DNA of 64,000 nucleotides from UBA9659 sp965208605 (GCA_965208605.1 OZ242345.1:930001-994000), one strand, 5' to 3'. Positions 40,447 to 50,669 are shown, counted from the first letter of the stretch. The notes: a model not told the origin generated them from the letters alone. Numbers and translations: made by a program.

Positions 40447-41133
40447 TCAATGTATGCTGATGCCACTGATAATATCGTGAAACCAATAGACTGCTGCATA
40501 GAGCCCAAACCCTGCCAGGAGCCCAAGCCAGTTGATATCGGCGAGGGTCATGCGGGTTTTACCGCAGGCAAGGGCCACGAAGGGCAGCATTGAAGTATTC
40601 GCCATAAACTGCTGCCATTGGGGAGATGCTTCCTGCCGATGGCGCGCATCCATTGCCAACATGCCAAGAAGCGACAGGCCGGCAAGGGTGCCAAAGAACC
40701 AGATTGAAGCCAGGTCTCCATTGGCAAGCAGATGCCCGACAGCGAACAGGGCTATTGACCATTGAATGGGGTGGCGCGTGATTTTCAATATGCCGGTAAT
40801 ATTATCAGTAGCATCTTCTTTGAATGCCTCCTCATTCATCACCTGGGTAGGGTTGCGAGCAAGAATGCCCATGACAAGCAACACCAGCGCCATCAACAAC
40901 AGCACCTTGGTCACCTGGTATGCCAAGGCTGTAGGTGCCCAGAGGAAGTCCGTGTGCGGCACCTCAATATAACCATGGATCATAATTCCCAGGGTGAGAA
41001 TAGAGACCAATGAATAGCATAAAAGATAGCCTTTGGTGCCCAGTTTATTCCGCAACCAGCCCCGCAGTGGCGTACTGGCAATGCCAAGATGAGTGACAAA
41101 AAATGCTATACTAGCGGTCATTAATAAAGTCAT
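40447..41133 (-). CDS. NnrU family membrane protein
   Basis: 228 residues from ATG 41133, which has AAGGAG seven bases upstream; an upstream frame to 41154 is less likely. About seven hydrophobic helices. GILKITRHPIQWSIALFAVGHLLANGD (in part) is the NnrU/isoprenylcysteine-methyltransferase-like signature. NnrU proteins are linked to nitric-oxide reductase or carotenoid/haem contexts in some bacteria, but no such partner is visible here, so the role is open. Confidence 0.82.
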   Translation of the reverse strand: MTLLMTASIAFFVTHLGIASTPLRGWLRNKLGTKGYLLCYSLVSILTLGIMIHGYIEVPHTDFLWAPTALAYQVTKVLLLMALVLLVMGILARNPTQVMNEEAFKEDATDNITGILKITRHPIQWSIALFAVGHLLANGDLASIWFFGTLAGLSLLGMLAMDARHRQEASPQWQQFMANTSMLPFVALACGKTRMTLADINWLGLLAGFGLYAAVYWFHDIISGISIH

Positions 41134-41143
41134 GCTTATGCTC

Positions 41144-41182
41144 CTTCTAGTCAATACTTCTAGTCAATACTTCTAGTCAATA
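41144..41182. repeat. 13-bp tandem repeat abutting the nnrU ribosome binding site
   Basis: Three exact copies of CTTCTAGTCAATA (41144-41156, 41157-41169, 41170-41182). The first overlaps CTCCTT, the reverse complement of the Shine-Dalgarno sequence, so copy number changes the 5' leader length. Confidence 0.9.
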
Positions 41183-41341
41183 AGAGTTGTCGGCATTAGC
41201 CTGCCGTTAGGGGTATTCTAACCCTTCATTTTTACAATTTGCTGATATTTCACCACATCAGGTAAAATCGCCCTAGACCCAGAGTTGTCATATAAAGTTG
41301 TCATACTAATCCATCCATTCCAAAAAGTGACCCTATAATCC

Positions 41342-44089
41342 ATGTCCAGCAATCATCTGCTCAAGCCGAGCTGGCAACACCAGGACCCCCGGCGCCGGAT
41401 CAAGGCAATTGAGAGCCTCATAGAAACTGCTCCAAAGCATCAGGAAATCATTGCCAAGCTCGCCCTCACAGACCCCGAGCCCCTAGTGCAACAGGCGGCT
41501 ATCAACCGCTTGCTGGACTGTCAGGTGTTGGAAGAGCTGCTCTCGCATGACATGCAAGCATCGGCCGCACAGGAACGCCTGATGTATCTGCTACGGTCAA
41601 GGGATAGCACCCATCAAGCAATCATTACCGCATACCTGAGGCGGGCAGGAGCCGATGTGCTGAGCCTGATTGCCTGCCAGTCTCCAGACCCGACCTGCCG
41701 TTCCCAAGCCCTAGAGCGAATCACCGACCAGCAACAACTCTTTGTAGTGGCCGCGGATTCAACCTTTGCCCAAACACGGGAAGCCGCCGCCCACCGAGTA
41801 GAAAAGCCAGAACTATTGCAACAACTCTGGGAGCGGGTGCGGAAACGAGACAAGAATCTCGCCCGGAAACTACAAGCACAACTCAAAAAACCGCGCCAGG
41901 ATGAACAGCAAGCCCGGAAGATTGAAGCCAGGGCAGAGAAGATCATCGCCGCCATGCAAGCGCTGAGTGTTTCCGTCTGGACACCAGACTACATATTTCA
42001 CTTTCATGGCTTGGAAAGCCAATGGGAGCAGCTGGAATCAAAGGTGTGCCCAGCCCAGACCGAAGCCTATCAGGGCGCCAACAACAAGGTGGCGGCAATT
42101 GTGGAGGCACAAAACCGAGTTGAGGCAACCCAAGAACAACACAAGCAACTTCTGGCAGATGCTCGGGCGCTCCAAAAGGAAGCCCTGTCATCGGTCACCC
42201 TGAGTAGCCAAATACAAGGCTGGCAAGCCCTGCAGCAGTGTTGGCTAGATACTCTGGCAGTAACGCCCCCGGGGGAAGCCATGCAGAAGAGCTTCACCAA
42301 ATTTGCAACTACCTTTGCCGCCTTGGCACGGCTAGCACAAATACCTCGGGTGCTAGACATCAGCGCACCAAAGACCCAAATTGAGCAGTTGGAAGTAGCA
42401 GTAGCAAATATCAACCTGCCCTCATCCCTGCCAGCGCCGGCAGCGCTCAGGGCTTTGCAGGAAGATATACAAGCCTGCAAGGATGCCCTGCACAATCAAA
42501 GGACCGGGGAAAAGGCACGGGTTGAATCAACCAGCAAACAAATTGCTCGCTTCAGGGCCGCGGTCCGCCGCAAGGAATTACGCACCGCCAGAGGACTGCG
42601 TAAAAAGCTCCAGGCGCGAATGGAGCAGCCAGGTTTTAATCAGGCACCTAAACTCATTGACCAATTAGAGAAGGGAGACCAGGAATTACGCGAACTGGCT
42701 GACTGGAAAGATTTTGCCATCCAACCAAAATTCCTAGAACTCTATGAGCAGATGGAAGCCCTGGCTGAGTCGCCCCAGCCCCCTCGGCAACAGGCGGAGC
42801 AGATCAAGACCCTGCAACAGACATGGAAGGCACTCAATGCCCTGGCACCAGAAGACCTCTGGCAAAGATTCCAGCAGGCAGGTGCTAAGGCCTACAAACC
42901 CTGCGCTGCCTTTTACGCCGCGCAGGAGCGGCAACGCAGCACGAATCTTGAGCAGCGCAAAGTCATTGTGACGCAACTGGAAGCACTAGCTGGCTTAGCC
43001 GAGGAACCCCACTGGGCAGAGGCTCCAGACTGGAAGGATTTCCGCAGTCAGCTACAGAAACTGCATAGCAGGTGGCACCAACGTGCCAATGTCAATCACC
43101 GAGAGGCGCAGGAAACCAATCAGCAGTATGCAACACTCAGCAAACAACTTGATACCTACTTGCAGGCAGAGTACGCGGTTAACTTAGCACACAAACAACG
43201 GTTGCTAGACCGTGCAAATGCTGTGAGCAATACGCCAGTCACCAGGCCTAGTCTGGATGAAGTCAAAGCACTACAGAAGCAATGGAAAGCGGTCGGCATC
43301 ACTGACCATAAGGAAGATCAAAAACTTTGGCGAAGTTTCCGGGAGGCCTGCGATAAGGCATTTGGCACCCACAAGCAACAGCTCAATGAATCCCGGGCTG
43401 AGGGGAAAAACCGAGTGGCGGCAGCCAAACAGATCATTCAAAACATCAAGGCACTCGCCAAAGGCAATGCTGAGGTGCCGCCCGACAAAGCAAAGATGCT
43501 GCAACTGGAACAAGAATTTAAAGCACTGCCTGAGTTACCCGCGGAAATCCATAAGACACTAGCCAGAGATGTAAGCAAGGCCGTGGCACAGGTACAGAAG
43601 GCAGGGCACAGATTCAAGGCGGCAGAAGCAGACCGACGACTGAAAGAAATGCGTCGCCGGGCTGAGCTCTGCGCGACCATTGAATGGGCAAAGGATAAGC
43701 ACAGCAGCACCGTGAAGGCGCTGGAAACAGACTGGGACCTGCACCTCTTGCCTGCCGAACAACTCAAGAAGATGGACGCGCGCCGGGACATGGCATTGAA
43801 GAAAATTTTTACGGCTCAGGACTTTCAGCAGGCTGAACGGGAAAGGCGGCTGATCTGCATTGAATTGGAAACCCTGCTCAATCAGGATAGTCCAGCAGAA
43901 GATAAGGACCTGCGCATGGAATATCAGTTACAGCTTCTGAAATCCCGAGGGCTACACGCTAATCAGGACACCCAGCAGACCACCCACCAATTACATTGCC
44001 GCTGGTATCAAATACCCGCTGCCAGCAAACACATCCACCCCAGTCTGGACGCCCGCTTCCATAGCTTGCAAGCCGCTCTCTGTAAATAA
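41342..44089 (+). CDS. DUF349 domain-containing coiled-coil protein
   Basis: 915 residues, very rich in Gln, Glu, Lys and Ala. The N-terminal 170 residues look like HEAT-type helical repeats (KLALTDPEPLVQQAAINRLL). Several DUF349 units follow, with the Trp-containing pattern LQQTWKALNAL, LQKQWKAVGITDHKEDQKLWRSF and a C-terminal coiled coil. The family is widespread in gammaproteobacteria, cytoplasmic, and without a settled function. It stands alone between divergent nnrU and convergent M20. Confidence 0.88.
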   Translation: MSSNHLLKPSWQHQDPRRRIKAIESLIETAPKHQEIIAKLALTDPEPLVQQAAINRLLDCQVLEELLSHDMQASAAQERLMYLLRSRDSTHQAIITAYLRRAGADVLSLIACQSPDPTCRSQALERITDQQQLFVVAADSTFAQTREAAAHRVEKPELLQQLWERVRKRDKNLARKLQAQLKKPRQDEQQARKIEARAEKIIAAMQALSVSVWTPDYIFHFHGLESQWEQLESKVCPAQTEAYQGANNKVAAIVEAQNRVEATQEQHKQLLADARALQKEALSSVTLSSQIQGWQALQQCWLDTLAVTPPGEAMQKSFTKFATTFAALARLAQIPRVLDISAPKTQIEQLEVAVANINLPSSLPAPAALRALQEDIQACKDALHNQRTGEKARVESTSKQIARFRAAVRRKELRTARGLRKKLQARMEQPGFNQAPKLIDQLEKGDQELRELADWKDFAIQPKFLELYEQMEALAESPQPPRQQAEQIKTLQQTWKALNALAPEDLWQRFQQAGAKAYKPCAAFYAAQERQRSTNLEQRKVIVTQLEALAGLAEEPHWAEAPDWKDFRSQLQKLHSRWHQRANVNHREAQETNQQYATLSKQLDTYLQAEYAVNLAHKQRLLDRANAVSNTPVTRPSLDEVKALQKQWKAVGITDHKEDQKLWRSFREACDKAFGTHKQQLNESRAEGKNRVAAAKQIIQNIKALAKGNAEVPPDKAKMLQLEQEFKALPELPAEIHKTLARDVSKAVAQVQKAGHRFKAAEADRRLKEMRRRAELCATIEWAKDKHSSTVKALETDWDLHLLPAEQLKKMDARRDMALKKIFTAQDFQQAERERRLICIELETLLNQDSPAEDKDLRMEYQLQLLKSRGLHANQDTQQTTHQLHCRWYQIPAASKHIHPSLDARFHSLQAALCK

Positions 44090-44173
44090 GCCCACCAACC
44101 CTCTGGTGTGGCCGATGCTCGTTGTAGCTCATACAATTCCGACGAGGTTGAGGGGTGAATAACAGGGCGGGTG

Positions 44174-45631
44174 CTATTTCAACCGATAATTCAGAGGGGG
44201 TGCCCGATCGCCCAGGAGTGACTTGTAGGTAAAATCTCTCCCCCGGCGGGCGTCAAACTCAGCCCTGGACTGGGCGATAAGCTCAGCATCAAGGAAGAGA
44301 TCTTTCGCGGTCAAGGCAAGGGTCCGAGCAGCCACCTGCATCCCTTTGTTGCCAATGGAGGTGCCCCCTGCGGCAACCGCTTGCCAGGTGTGCGCCGAGG
44401 TACCCGGCACCCAGGTGGCAGCACGCAGCCCACCCGTCGGCACAACCCAACTCACATCACCCACATCGGTTGACCCCATGCCTTGGAGCATCTTGCTGGG
44501 TTGGATGACCCCTTCCCCACCTAGCATATCCCGGTCTAGATTGAGGGTTTGGCTAATCTTCTGGGCAAACCGCCGCTCGGCATCGTTGTAGGTAACACCG
44601 CCTACCATGGTCAGGTTCTTGTGGAGTAGCTGCGCCAGAGCCTCATTCGGCAAGACCGGATGATTGCCATGCATGACCTCCACCGCCACCTCAGTGCCGG
44701 TGCCGAGTGCCGCCGCCTGGGCAATCTTGACCACCCTATCCCAGATTTTTTGCAATTCTGCCGCCTGGGGATGCCGCACATAGTAATAGGCCTCTGCGTA
44801 GTCAGGCACGACATTGGGTGCTTCACCCCCCTGGGTAATGACATAGTGGAGGCGCGATTCCTGGGGTATGTGCTCGCGTAGTAGATTCGCCATAAAATTC
44901 ATTGCCTCCACACCATCAAGGGCTGACCGACCCCGCTCCGGTGCAGCGGCAGCATGCGAGGAGACACCGGTGAATTTGAATCGTGCCGACCTGTTTGCCA
45001 GGCTTCTTTGCGCATTGGCGGCGTTACGGTCGGAAGGATGCCAGTGCAACACCACATCCACATCGTCAAACAAACCGGCGCGCACCATATAGACCTTACC
45101 AGAGCCGCCCTCCTCCGCCGGGGTGCCATACAAGACTATCTTGCCCTTGATGTCATGGCGTGCCATCCAATGCTTGACCGCCACCGCCGCCGCGGTGGAA
45201 CCCGCACCAAACAGATGATGGCCGCATGCATGGCCGCTAGGTTTACCGGGGATGGGCTGGCGCTCCCCGATGGCCGCCTGGGAGATCCCCGGTAGCGCAT
45301 CAAACTCCGCCAACAATGCAATCACTGGTGTGCCCTTGCCATAACTGGCAACAAAGGCAGTGGGAATATCCGCCACACCGCTTTGTATTTTAAAGCCTTC
45401 ACGTTTCAGTCTTGCTTGTAACTTCTGGGAGCTTTCGGTCTCAAGATATCCCAGCTCCGCTAGATGCCATATATCCTGCGCTAGCTCCTTGTAGGTGGCA
45501 GCATGTCGGTCAAGATAAGCGAGGATGTCTTTAGCACCCTGGGTGGATGCCGCGTCATCGGCAAGCGTCGGATTCATAACAATCAGCGCGACCAGGCCAG
45601 CCCGCATGACTCTACCTAGGATGTTTAACAT
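44174..45631 (-). CDS. Exported M20-family amidohydrolase (AbgB/IAA-amino-acid-hydrolase-like)
   Basis: 485 residues from ATG 45631, preceded by AGAGG eight bases away and opening a signal peptide (MLNILGRVMRAGLVALIVMN ... LADD). An open frame continues to 45700. The metal site shows HACGHHLFGAGSTAA, GTPAEEGGSGKVYMV and VLHWHPSD; the lid dimerisation domain follows (SSHAAAAPERGRSALDG). M20D enzymes split N-acyl or p-aminobenzoyl amino acids. It lies 62 bp downstream of the ArsC-family selenoprotein gene on the same strand. Confidence 0.88.
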   Translation of the reverse strand: MLNILGRVMRAGLVALIVMNPTLADDAASTQGAKDILAYLDRHAATYKELAQDIWHLAELGYLETESSQKLQARLKREGFKIQSGVADIPTAFVASYGKGTPVIALLAEFDALPGISQAAIGERQPIPGKPSGHACGHHLFGAGSTAAAVAVKHWMARHDIKGKIVLYGTPAEEGGSGKVYMVRAGLFDDVDVVLHWHPSDRNAANAQRSLANRSARFKFTGVSSHAAAAPERGRSALDGVEAMNFMANLLREHIPQESRLHYVITQGGEAPNVVPDYAEAYYYVRHPQAAELQKIWDRVVKIAQAAALGTGTEVAVEVMHGNHPVLPNEALAQLLHKNLTMVGGVTYNDAERRFAQKISQTLNLDRDMLGGEGVIQPSKMLQGMGSTDVGDVSWVVPTGGLRAATWVPGTSAHTWQAVAAGGTSIGNKGMQVAARTLALTAKDLFLDAELIAQSRAEFDARRGRDFTYKSLLGDRAPPLNYRLK

Positions 45632-45693
45632 AGCTTCAACCTCTGGTGCTTTGTAGGGTAAATAGCGGCATGCCGGCGCCAGCGGCGTCATCC

Positions 45694-46062
45694 TCACCAC
45701 TGGGCACGGAAGACGTCCTCATTAAAGCCGACCAGCAACCGCTTGCCGACGCGAATGGTGGGTGCTCGCAGATTGCCTGTAGGACCCAGCATGGCGGCAA
45801 TTGCTTCTGAACTTATTCTTTCTGAACTTATTCCTTCTGAAGAATCTGTGCCCTGCAGCTTAAACTCGCTGACCTGTTTACCCTTCATCACAATCAGCGT
45901 GGTGGCGGATTGCAAGAGGGTCTTGGCGTCATCTGCCTGGAGCTTCCGGCTGGCAGGCACCGTCTCGCTAATGGCGATTTTATTGGCTTCCAAAAACTTG
46001 GATGCCCGAGTGCAAGAAGTTCATCCCTTGCGGAAGTAATACCAGTCTGCTTTGTTTTTCAT
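45694..46062 (-). CDS. ArsC-family selenoprotein (UGA read as selenocysteine)
   Basis: 122 residues when the in-frame TGA at 46021-46023 is read as selenocysteine: MKNKADWYYFRKG-U-TSCTRASKF, giving a U-x-x-C redox motif (Sec14, Cys17) where thioredoxin-fold ArsC/Spx proteins have C-x-x-C. Downstream LEANKIAISE, the LRAPTIRVGKRLLVGFNED cis-Pro region and the end VFRAQW match the ArsC/Spx fold. Without Sec the gene would be seen only from TTG 45993, losing the active site. A bacterial SECIS hairpin lies 15-36 nt after the UGA. A 15-bp in-frame duplication encodes SSEGISSERISSEAI near residue 80. ArsC-like selenoproteins are known from marine metagenomes; the substrate is unknown. Confidence 0.88.
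45985..46006 (-). promoter_or_regulatory. Bacterial SECIS element
   Basis: RNA from the minus strand folds as GGC/GCC (3 bp), an A-A mismatch, TCCAA/TTGGA (5 bp) and a GTTT apical loop. The loop lies 24-27 nt after the UGA, inside the usual 16-37 nt window, and starts with the GU that SelB recognises. Structure was judged by eye. Confidence 0.8.
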
Positions 46063-46149
46063 TTTGCGTCCTACCTCTCTTCTTTCTCTGTGGATTCATC
46101 GGAGTAGATTCATCGGGTGAAGGATAACCAGTCTGGCAATATAGCTCAA

Positions 46150-46262
46150 TGTAATGACGGCCAAAGTTGATGTGTAAATGCCCCACAGGTGATTGCCTTT
46201 GTTCCTCTGGATTCCGCCTGCGACAAGAGGACAAGCTCGAGAATGACGGCAAGAGGGCAACT
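46150..46262. repeat. Repeat block upstream of the MATE gene
   Basis: GTTGATGTGTAAATGCCCCA, CACAGGTGATTGCC, TTTGTTCCTCTGGATTCCGC and GCGACAAGAGGACAAGCTCG ... AATGACGGCAAGAGGG modules, all found elsewhere in the window. No gene. Confidence 0.8.
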
Positions 46263-46264
46263 CC

Positions 46265-46328
46265 ATTAAGATAACCCCGTTAAGATAGCCCCGTTAAGAT
46301 AGCCCCATTAAGATAACCCCATTAAGGC
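46265..46328 (+). repeat. 14-bp tandem array upstream of the MATE gene
   Basis: Four full units and a partial of GTTAAGATAGCCCC / ATTAAGATAACCCC, ending 46 bp before the MATE start codon. Copy-number change would alter promoter spacing or leader length. Confidence 0.9.
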
Positions 46329-46373
46329 ACACTTAATACCATCAGTCTTAATACAACTCTTAACACAATCTGG

Positions 46374-47783
46374 ATGCGCATGCAGAGACAAGTGATGCCA
46401 AGCAATTCTTCCCGTTTTGTGCTTGAAGCCAAGCGACTACTCCAACTTGGCCTGCCCATGGTGGCGACCCAGCTGTTCATTATGGGCATGGGTTTTGTGG
46501 ACACCGTCATGGCGGGGCGGTACAGCGCCACAGATCTGGCGGGAGTCGCCCTGGGCGGTAATCTGCTCTGGCCGATCTTTATGTTTATGTCTGGCCTCAA
46601 CATGGCACTCATCCCCATCTTGGCACAACTCCGGGGTGCAGAGCAGCTGGACGGGTCCGGGGAAAAGGTTCGCCAGGGGCTCTGGATTGCGATAACCGCG
46701 GCGGTGGTGACCATCGCCATCATCCAGGTGGTGGAGCCGCTGTATGTTTGGCTGGGAGTGGATGGGAAGGTCATCCAGATAGCAATGGACTACCTCTATG
46801 CTTGCGCCTGGGGTCTGCCGCCCCTGCTCGTCTATGTCACCCTGAGATTCACCGCGGAGGGGCTGGGGCACACCAAGCCCCCTATGGTCATCGCTGCCGG
46901 TGCCCTGGCACTCAACATCCCCCTCAACTACGCATTTATTTATGGCAACTTCGGTATGCCGGCACTGGGCGGGGCGGGTTGTGGTGTTGCCTCGGCGATT
47001 GTCTTCTGGGCTGAATTGCTGATGATGCTGTACGTGGTGCGGTTGCCATTTTTCCAACAGACCGGATTTGCGGAAAAGTTTAGCCTGCCCAGCCTCCAGG
47101 GTATTAAGGAAATTTTCGCCATTGGTTTGCCCATTGCGACCACCGCCTTTGTCGGCATGATGGTGTATTCCATTATTAGTTTCCTGATTGCCGGCATGGG
47201 GGTGCATGAATTTGCGGCACACAGTATCGCCGGTAACCTCAACTGGCTCACCTATGTCATTCCGATGAGTCTGGGTTCTGCGGTCAGTATCCGGGTGGGT
47301 TTTGCTCTGGGGGCACTGGATGCCGAGGCGGTGCGGCATGTCATCCGCACCACGCTCATCATCACGATCATCTACGCCCTGCTGGTGACCGCGGTGCTCC
47401 TTGTGTCTCGCCAGCTGTTGGTGTCTCTCTATACCCGAGACCCCGCCGTGCTGGGCATAGCGGCAACGCTCATGCTGTTCATCGCTTTTTATCAGTTATT
47501 TGACGATCTCCAAGCGACCATCAGCGGGGCACTACGAGGCTTCAAGGATACCTTCGTACCTATGCTCATTTCACTGGTCAGCTATTGGTTGATCTCTCTC
47601 CCCCTGGGTTATCTCCTGGCGGAAGGCAAGCTATTCACTGCCAGGCCCCTGGGACTCTATGGCTACTGGGCGGCAATGACCTTTGGCCTGCTGCTCACGG
47701 CGACCTGTGTCGGCATCCGCCTCCGGATGACCAGCAAACGAAATCTCAGTAGGCTCAGCGAAACCAGCCTTGCTGAATTGTGA
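46374..47783 (+). CDS. MATE family efflux transporter (NorM type)
   Basis: 469 residues with twelve predicted helices in two homologous halves (PMVATQLFIMGMGFVDTVMAGRYS in part, and the repeat around IKEIFAIGLPIATTAFVGMMVYS). It would export cationic drugs or metabolites with Na+ or H+. ATGs at 46374, 46380 and 46395 are possible starts. Stands alone between the repeats and the M16 protease. Confidence 0.9.
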   Translation: MRMQRQVMPSNSSRFVLEAKRLLQLGLPMVATQLFIMGMGFVDTVMAGRYSATDLAGVALGGNLLWPIFMFMSGLNMALIPILAQLRGAEQLDGSGEKVRQGLWIAITAAVVTIAIIQVVEPLYVWLGVDGKVIQIAMDYLYACAWGLPPLLVYVTLRFTAEGLGHTKPPMVIAAGALALNIPLNYAFIYGNFGMPALGGAGCGVASAIVFWAELLMMLYVVRLPFFQQTGFAEKFSLPSLQGIKEIFAIGLPIATTAFVGMMVYSIISFLIAGMGVHEFAAHSIAGNLNWLTYVIPMSLGSAVSIRVGFALGALDAEAVRHVIRTTLIITIIYALLVTAVLLVSRQLLVSLYTRDPAVLGIAATLMLFIAFYQLFDDLQATISGALRGFKDTFVPMLISLVSYWLISLPLGYLLAEGKLFTARPLGLYGYWAAMTFGLLLTATCVGIRLRMTSKRNLSRLSETSLAEL

Positions 47784-47844
47784 TTGGTTCCGGTTTTGCT
47801 TATGATATGCAGCTCATTGCTTTTATAAAAGTTGGCATAACCTG

Positions 47845-50586
47845 ATGAATGTTCCTTTGAAACTCATGTTCCTCGTTTTTGCCCTGTTAGTCGCCGGCTG
47901 TGCCGATGATGGCATCAGAAAAAGCCCGAACGACGACCGAGAATACCGCCACCTGGTGCTGGAAAATGGACTACGTCTGGTGTTGATTTCCGACCTGGAT
48001 GCGGACAAGTCGGCAGCGTCACTGGTGGTGTTTAGAGGCAGTTTTGACGACCCGGAGGAACGCTCTGGGCTGGCACACTTCCTTGAGCACATGCTCTTTA
48101 TCGGTACCGAGAAGTACCCAGAAGCAGACGGTTATTTTAAGTTTATTCAGGGGCATGGTGGCAATGCCAATGCCTATACCGCCGCCGAACACACTAATTA
48201 CTTCTTTGATATTCAGCCAGAGTATTTCCAGGAAGGGCTGGATCGTTTTGCGCAGTTCTTTATCTCCCCCCTGTTTGATCAAGCCTATGCCGAGCGTGAG
48301 AAAAACGCAGTCAATTCCGAATATCAATTACAACTCAAGGAAGACAGCTGGCGGGGCTTTGCCGTTATGAAGGCTGTGGTCAATCCTGAACATCCGTTTG
48401 CCCGATTCAACATAGGTAGCCTGGAAACCCTATCTGGCGATGTTCAGGACGCGCTGGGCACCTTCTTTGAAGAGCAGTATTCCGCCAACCAAATGGGTCT
48501 CGTGGTGCTCAGCAACGAGCCGCTTGATGAGCTGCAACCCTGGGTGGTGGAGACCTTCTCGCCTATCAAGAATAGAAACCTGCCGTCCCTGTCCCGAAGC
48601 ACCCCCCTCTTCACCGAAGGCAAGTTGCCCGCCCGGCTTAATATTCAAAGTCTCAGGCCGCACCAGGATCTGGGCTATAGCTTCATGCTGCCCGTCGCCG
48701 TCAAGGATACCTACCCCACCAAGCCGCTGGCATACATCATCAGTCTGATAGGCCATGAGGGTGCGGGTAGCCTCCACAAGGCACTGAAAGAACAGGGCTG
48801 GATCACCTCCCTGAGTGCCGGTCTAGCGGCCTATGACGACAATAATAACGGCCTGACTATCATTATGAGGCTAACGGATGAGGGGGCGAATCAGATCCCC
48901 AAGATCACCGCACATCTCTTTGAATATCTGAATCTGCTACGCAACGAAGGGCTTGCTCAGTGGCGCTATGCTGAAATGGCTAAGATGTCTGAACTGGCAT
49001 TCCGCTACCAGGAAAGATCCAGCGAACTCGCCCGGGTCGCCTCAATTGCGCCATTGCTGACCTTTATCCCGACCCGAGACCTAGTGGTGGCACCTTATCT
49101 GATGGATGAGTTTGCTCCGGACTTGATTCAGTCTTTTCTTGACTTGCTCCAGGAAGATAATCTGATCATGGTGACTTCTGGTCCCGAGGTTAAGGGAGAC
49201 CTGACCGAGCCCTGGTTTCAGGTGCCCTACACGCTGCTCCCAGGACCATTAGAGACCAGCGGGCCTGTTGATGCCTCAGCCTTGCATTTGCCACTAGTGA
49301 ATCCTTTTATTCCAGACCCTATGACGCTGGTATCGGGGGAGAACAGCCTCCCTCAGGCCAGGATTACCACAGATGGACTGGCTATCTATCTCGCCACCGA
49401 CCTTGCATTTAGGGTGCCGCGAGCAACAACCTATATCAGTATCCGCAATGAAAACGGGTTGATTGACATTAAAGACCGGATCAGGGCAAGTCTCTATGCT
49501 CGGCTAGTGCGAGATGATCTCAATGCCCTTGCCTACCCCGCCCGGCTTGCCGGCGTCGGCTATGGGGTAACAGCACCCGCTAAAGGTTTCCGGCTCTCCA
49601 TTAGTGGCTATCAGGACAAGCAACTGCTGCTACTTGATGAAGTATTGACCCGCTTGGTCGGGCTAGAGATAGACCCGGAAAGATTTGCCATCCTCAAAGC
49701 GGACCTGACGAAGGCACTGAAGAACACAAAACTGGACAAGCCCTATGAACAGGTTTCCAGGCGGCTAGGGAACGAGATGCTGAACTCCAGTTGGACCTCA
49801 GAGGAATCGCTGGTGCAACTTGAATCAGTGACCCCAGCCGAGCTCATGCAGTGGCGCGATGAGACCCTGGCCAGTCCCTCAGCCTATGTGCTGAGTGTCG
49901 GTAATGTATTGGCACCCCATGCCGAGGAACTACAAGAACTCCTGGTAAAGCACCTTGATCTCAGTGCAGTGACCCCTGGTGAACCAGAAGTGTTGACGCT
50001 CAACAGCCCTGAGCGCATTGAGCTTCATATTGACCATGATGACGCTGCCATGCTGCTCTATGTGCAGGATGACGAGGAAGGTTATAGCGACTGGGCGCGT
50101 AGTGCCTTACTAGGGCATCTGCTCAGACCGCGCTATTTTGCTTCCCTCAGAACCGAGCAACAACTGGGTTATGCCGTATTTGCTGGTAGCCAGAGTTTTG
50201 ATGGCTGGGGTGGTATCCGGTTTGCCATTCAATCCCCGGTCGTTAGCGTTGATGAATTGAAGTCGCGAACCCTTGCCTTCATGGATACACAGGTGGATGA
50301 ACTGACCGCCATGCCAGAAGAAGAATTTGCGGCTAACAAAGATGGCTTGATAACCACATTGCTCCAGAAGGACAAGAATCTGGCACAACGGGCAAGGCGC
50401 TACTGGAATGAAATGGACATAGATAATCTCAACTTCGACACCAATGTCCAACTGGCTGATGAGGTGAAGGCACTGAATAAGGCAGATATGCTGAGTTATC
50501 TCAATGCAGTACGTGGTAAATTACAGAACCAATACCTGATGATTTTCAGTAGCGGAAAATTTGCTGAGTCAGTTACTAATCAATAA
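47845..50586 (+). CDS. Insulinase-family (M16A) zinc protease, lipoprotein
   Basis: 913 residues. LLVAGC (Cys20) is a lipobox, so the enzyme is probably anchored in a membrane facing the periplasm. The inverted zinc motif HFLEH (His78, Glu81, His82) and the third ligand Glu near residue 159 (REKNAVNSEYQ) are intact; further M16 domains follow with the C-terminal RTEQQLGYAVFAGS typical of pitrilysin/protease III. It degrades peptides. Not part of an obvious operon. Confidence 0.9.
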   Translation: MNVPLKLMFLVFALLVAGCADDGIRKSPNDDREYRHLVLENGLRLVLISDLDADKSAASLVVFRGSFDDPEERSGLAHFLEHMLFIGTEKYPEADGYFKFIQGHGGNANAYTAAEHTNYFFDIQPEYFQEGLDRFAQFFISPLFDQAYAEREKNAVNSEYQLQLKEDSWRGFAVMKAVVNPEHPFARFNIGSLETLSGDVQDALGTFFEEQYSANQMGLVVLSNEPLDELQPWVVETFSPIKNRNLPSLSRSTPLFTEGKLPARLNIQSLRPHQDLGYSFMLPVAVKDTYPTKPLAYIISLIGHEGAGSLHKALKEQGWITSLSAGLAAYDDNNNGLTIIMRLTDEGANQIPKITAHLFEYLNLLRNEGLAQWRYAEMAKMSELAFRYQERSSELARVASIAPLLTFIPTRDLVVAPYLMDEFAPDLIQSFLDLLQEDNLIMVTSGPEVKGDLTEPWFQVPYTLLPGPLETSGPVDASALHLPLVNPFIPDPMTLVSGENSLPQARITTDGLAIYLATDLAFRVPRATTYISIRNENGLIDIKDRIRASLYARLVRDDLNALAYPARLAGVGYGVTAPAKGFRLSISGYQDKQLLLLDEVLTRLVGLEIDPERFAILKADLTKALKNTKLDKPYEQVSRRLGNEMLNSSWTSEESLVQLESVTPAELMQWRDETLASPSAYVLSVGNVLAPHAEELQELLVKHLDLSAVTPGEPEVLTLNSPERIELHIDHDDAAMLLYVQDDEEGYSDWARSALLGHLLRPRYFASLRTEQQLGYAVFAGSQSFDGWGGIRFAIQSPVVSVDELKSRTLAFMDTQVDELTAMPEEEFAANKDGLITTLLQKDKNLAQRARRYWNEMDIDNLNFDTNVQLADEVKALNKADMLSYLNAVRGKLQNQYLMIFSSGKFAESVTNQ

Positions 50587-50669
50587 GGTATATTTTGTGT
50601 TATCGGGTATAATGGGGGCTGAGGAGCCGTAGGTCTTCCAATAAAATACTGAACGAGGACGGATGTGAT

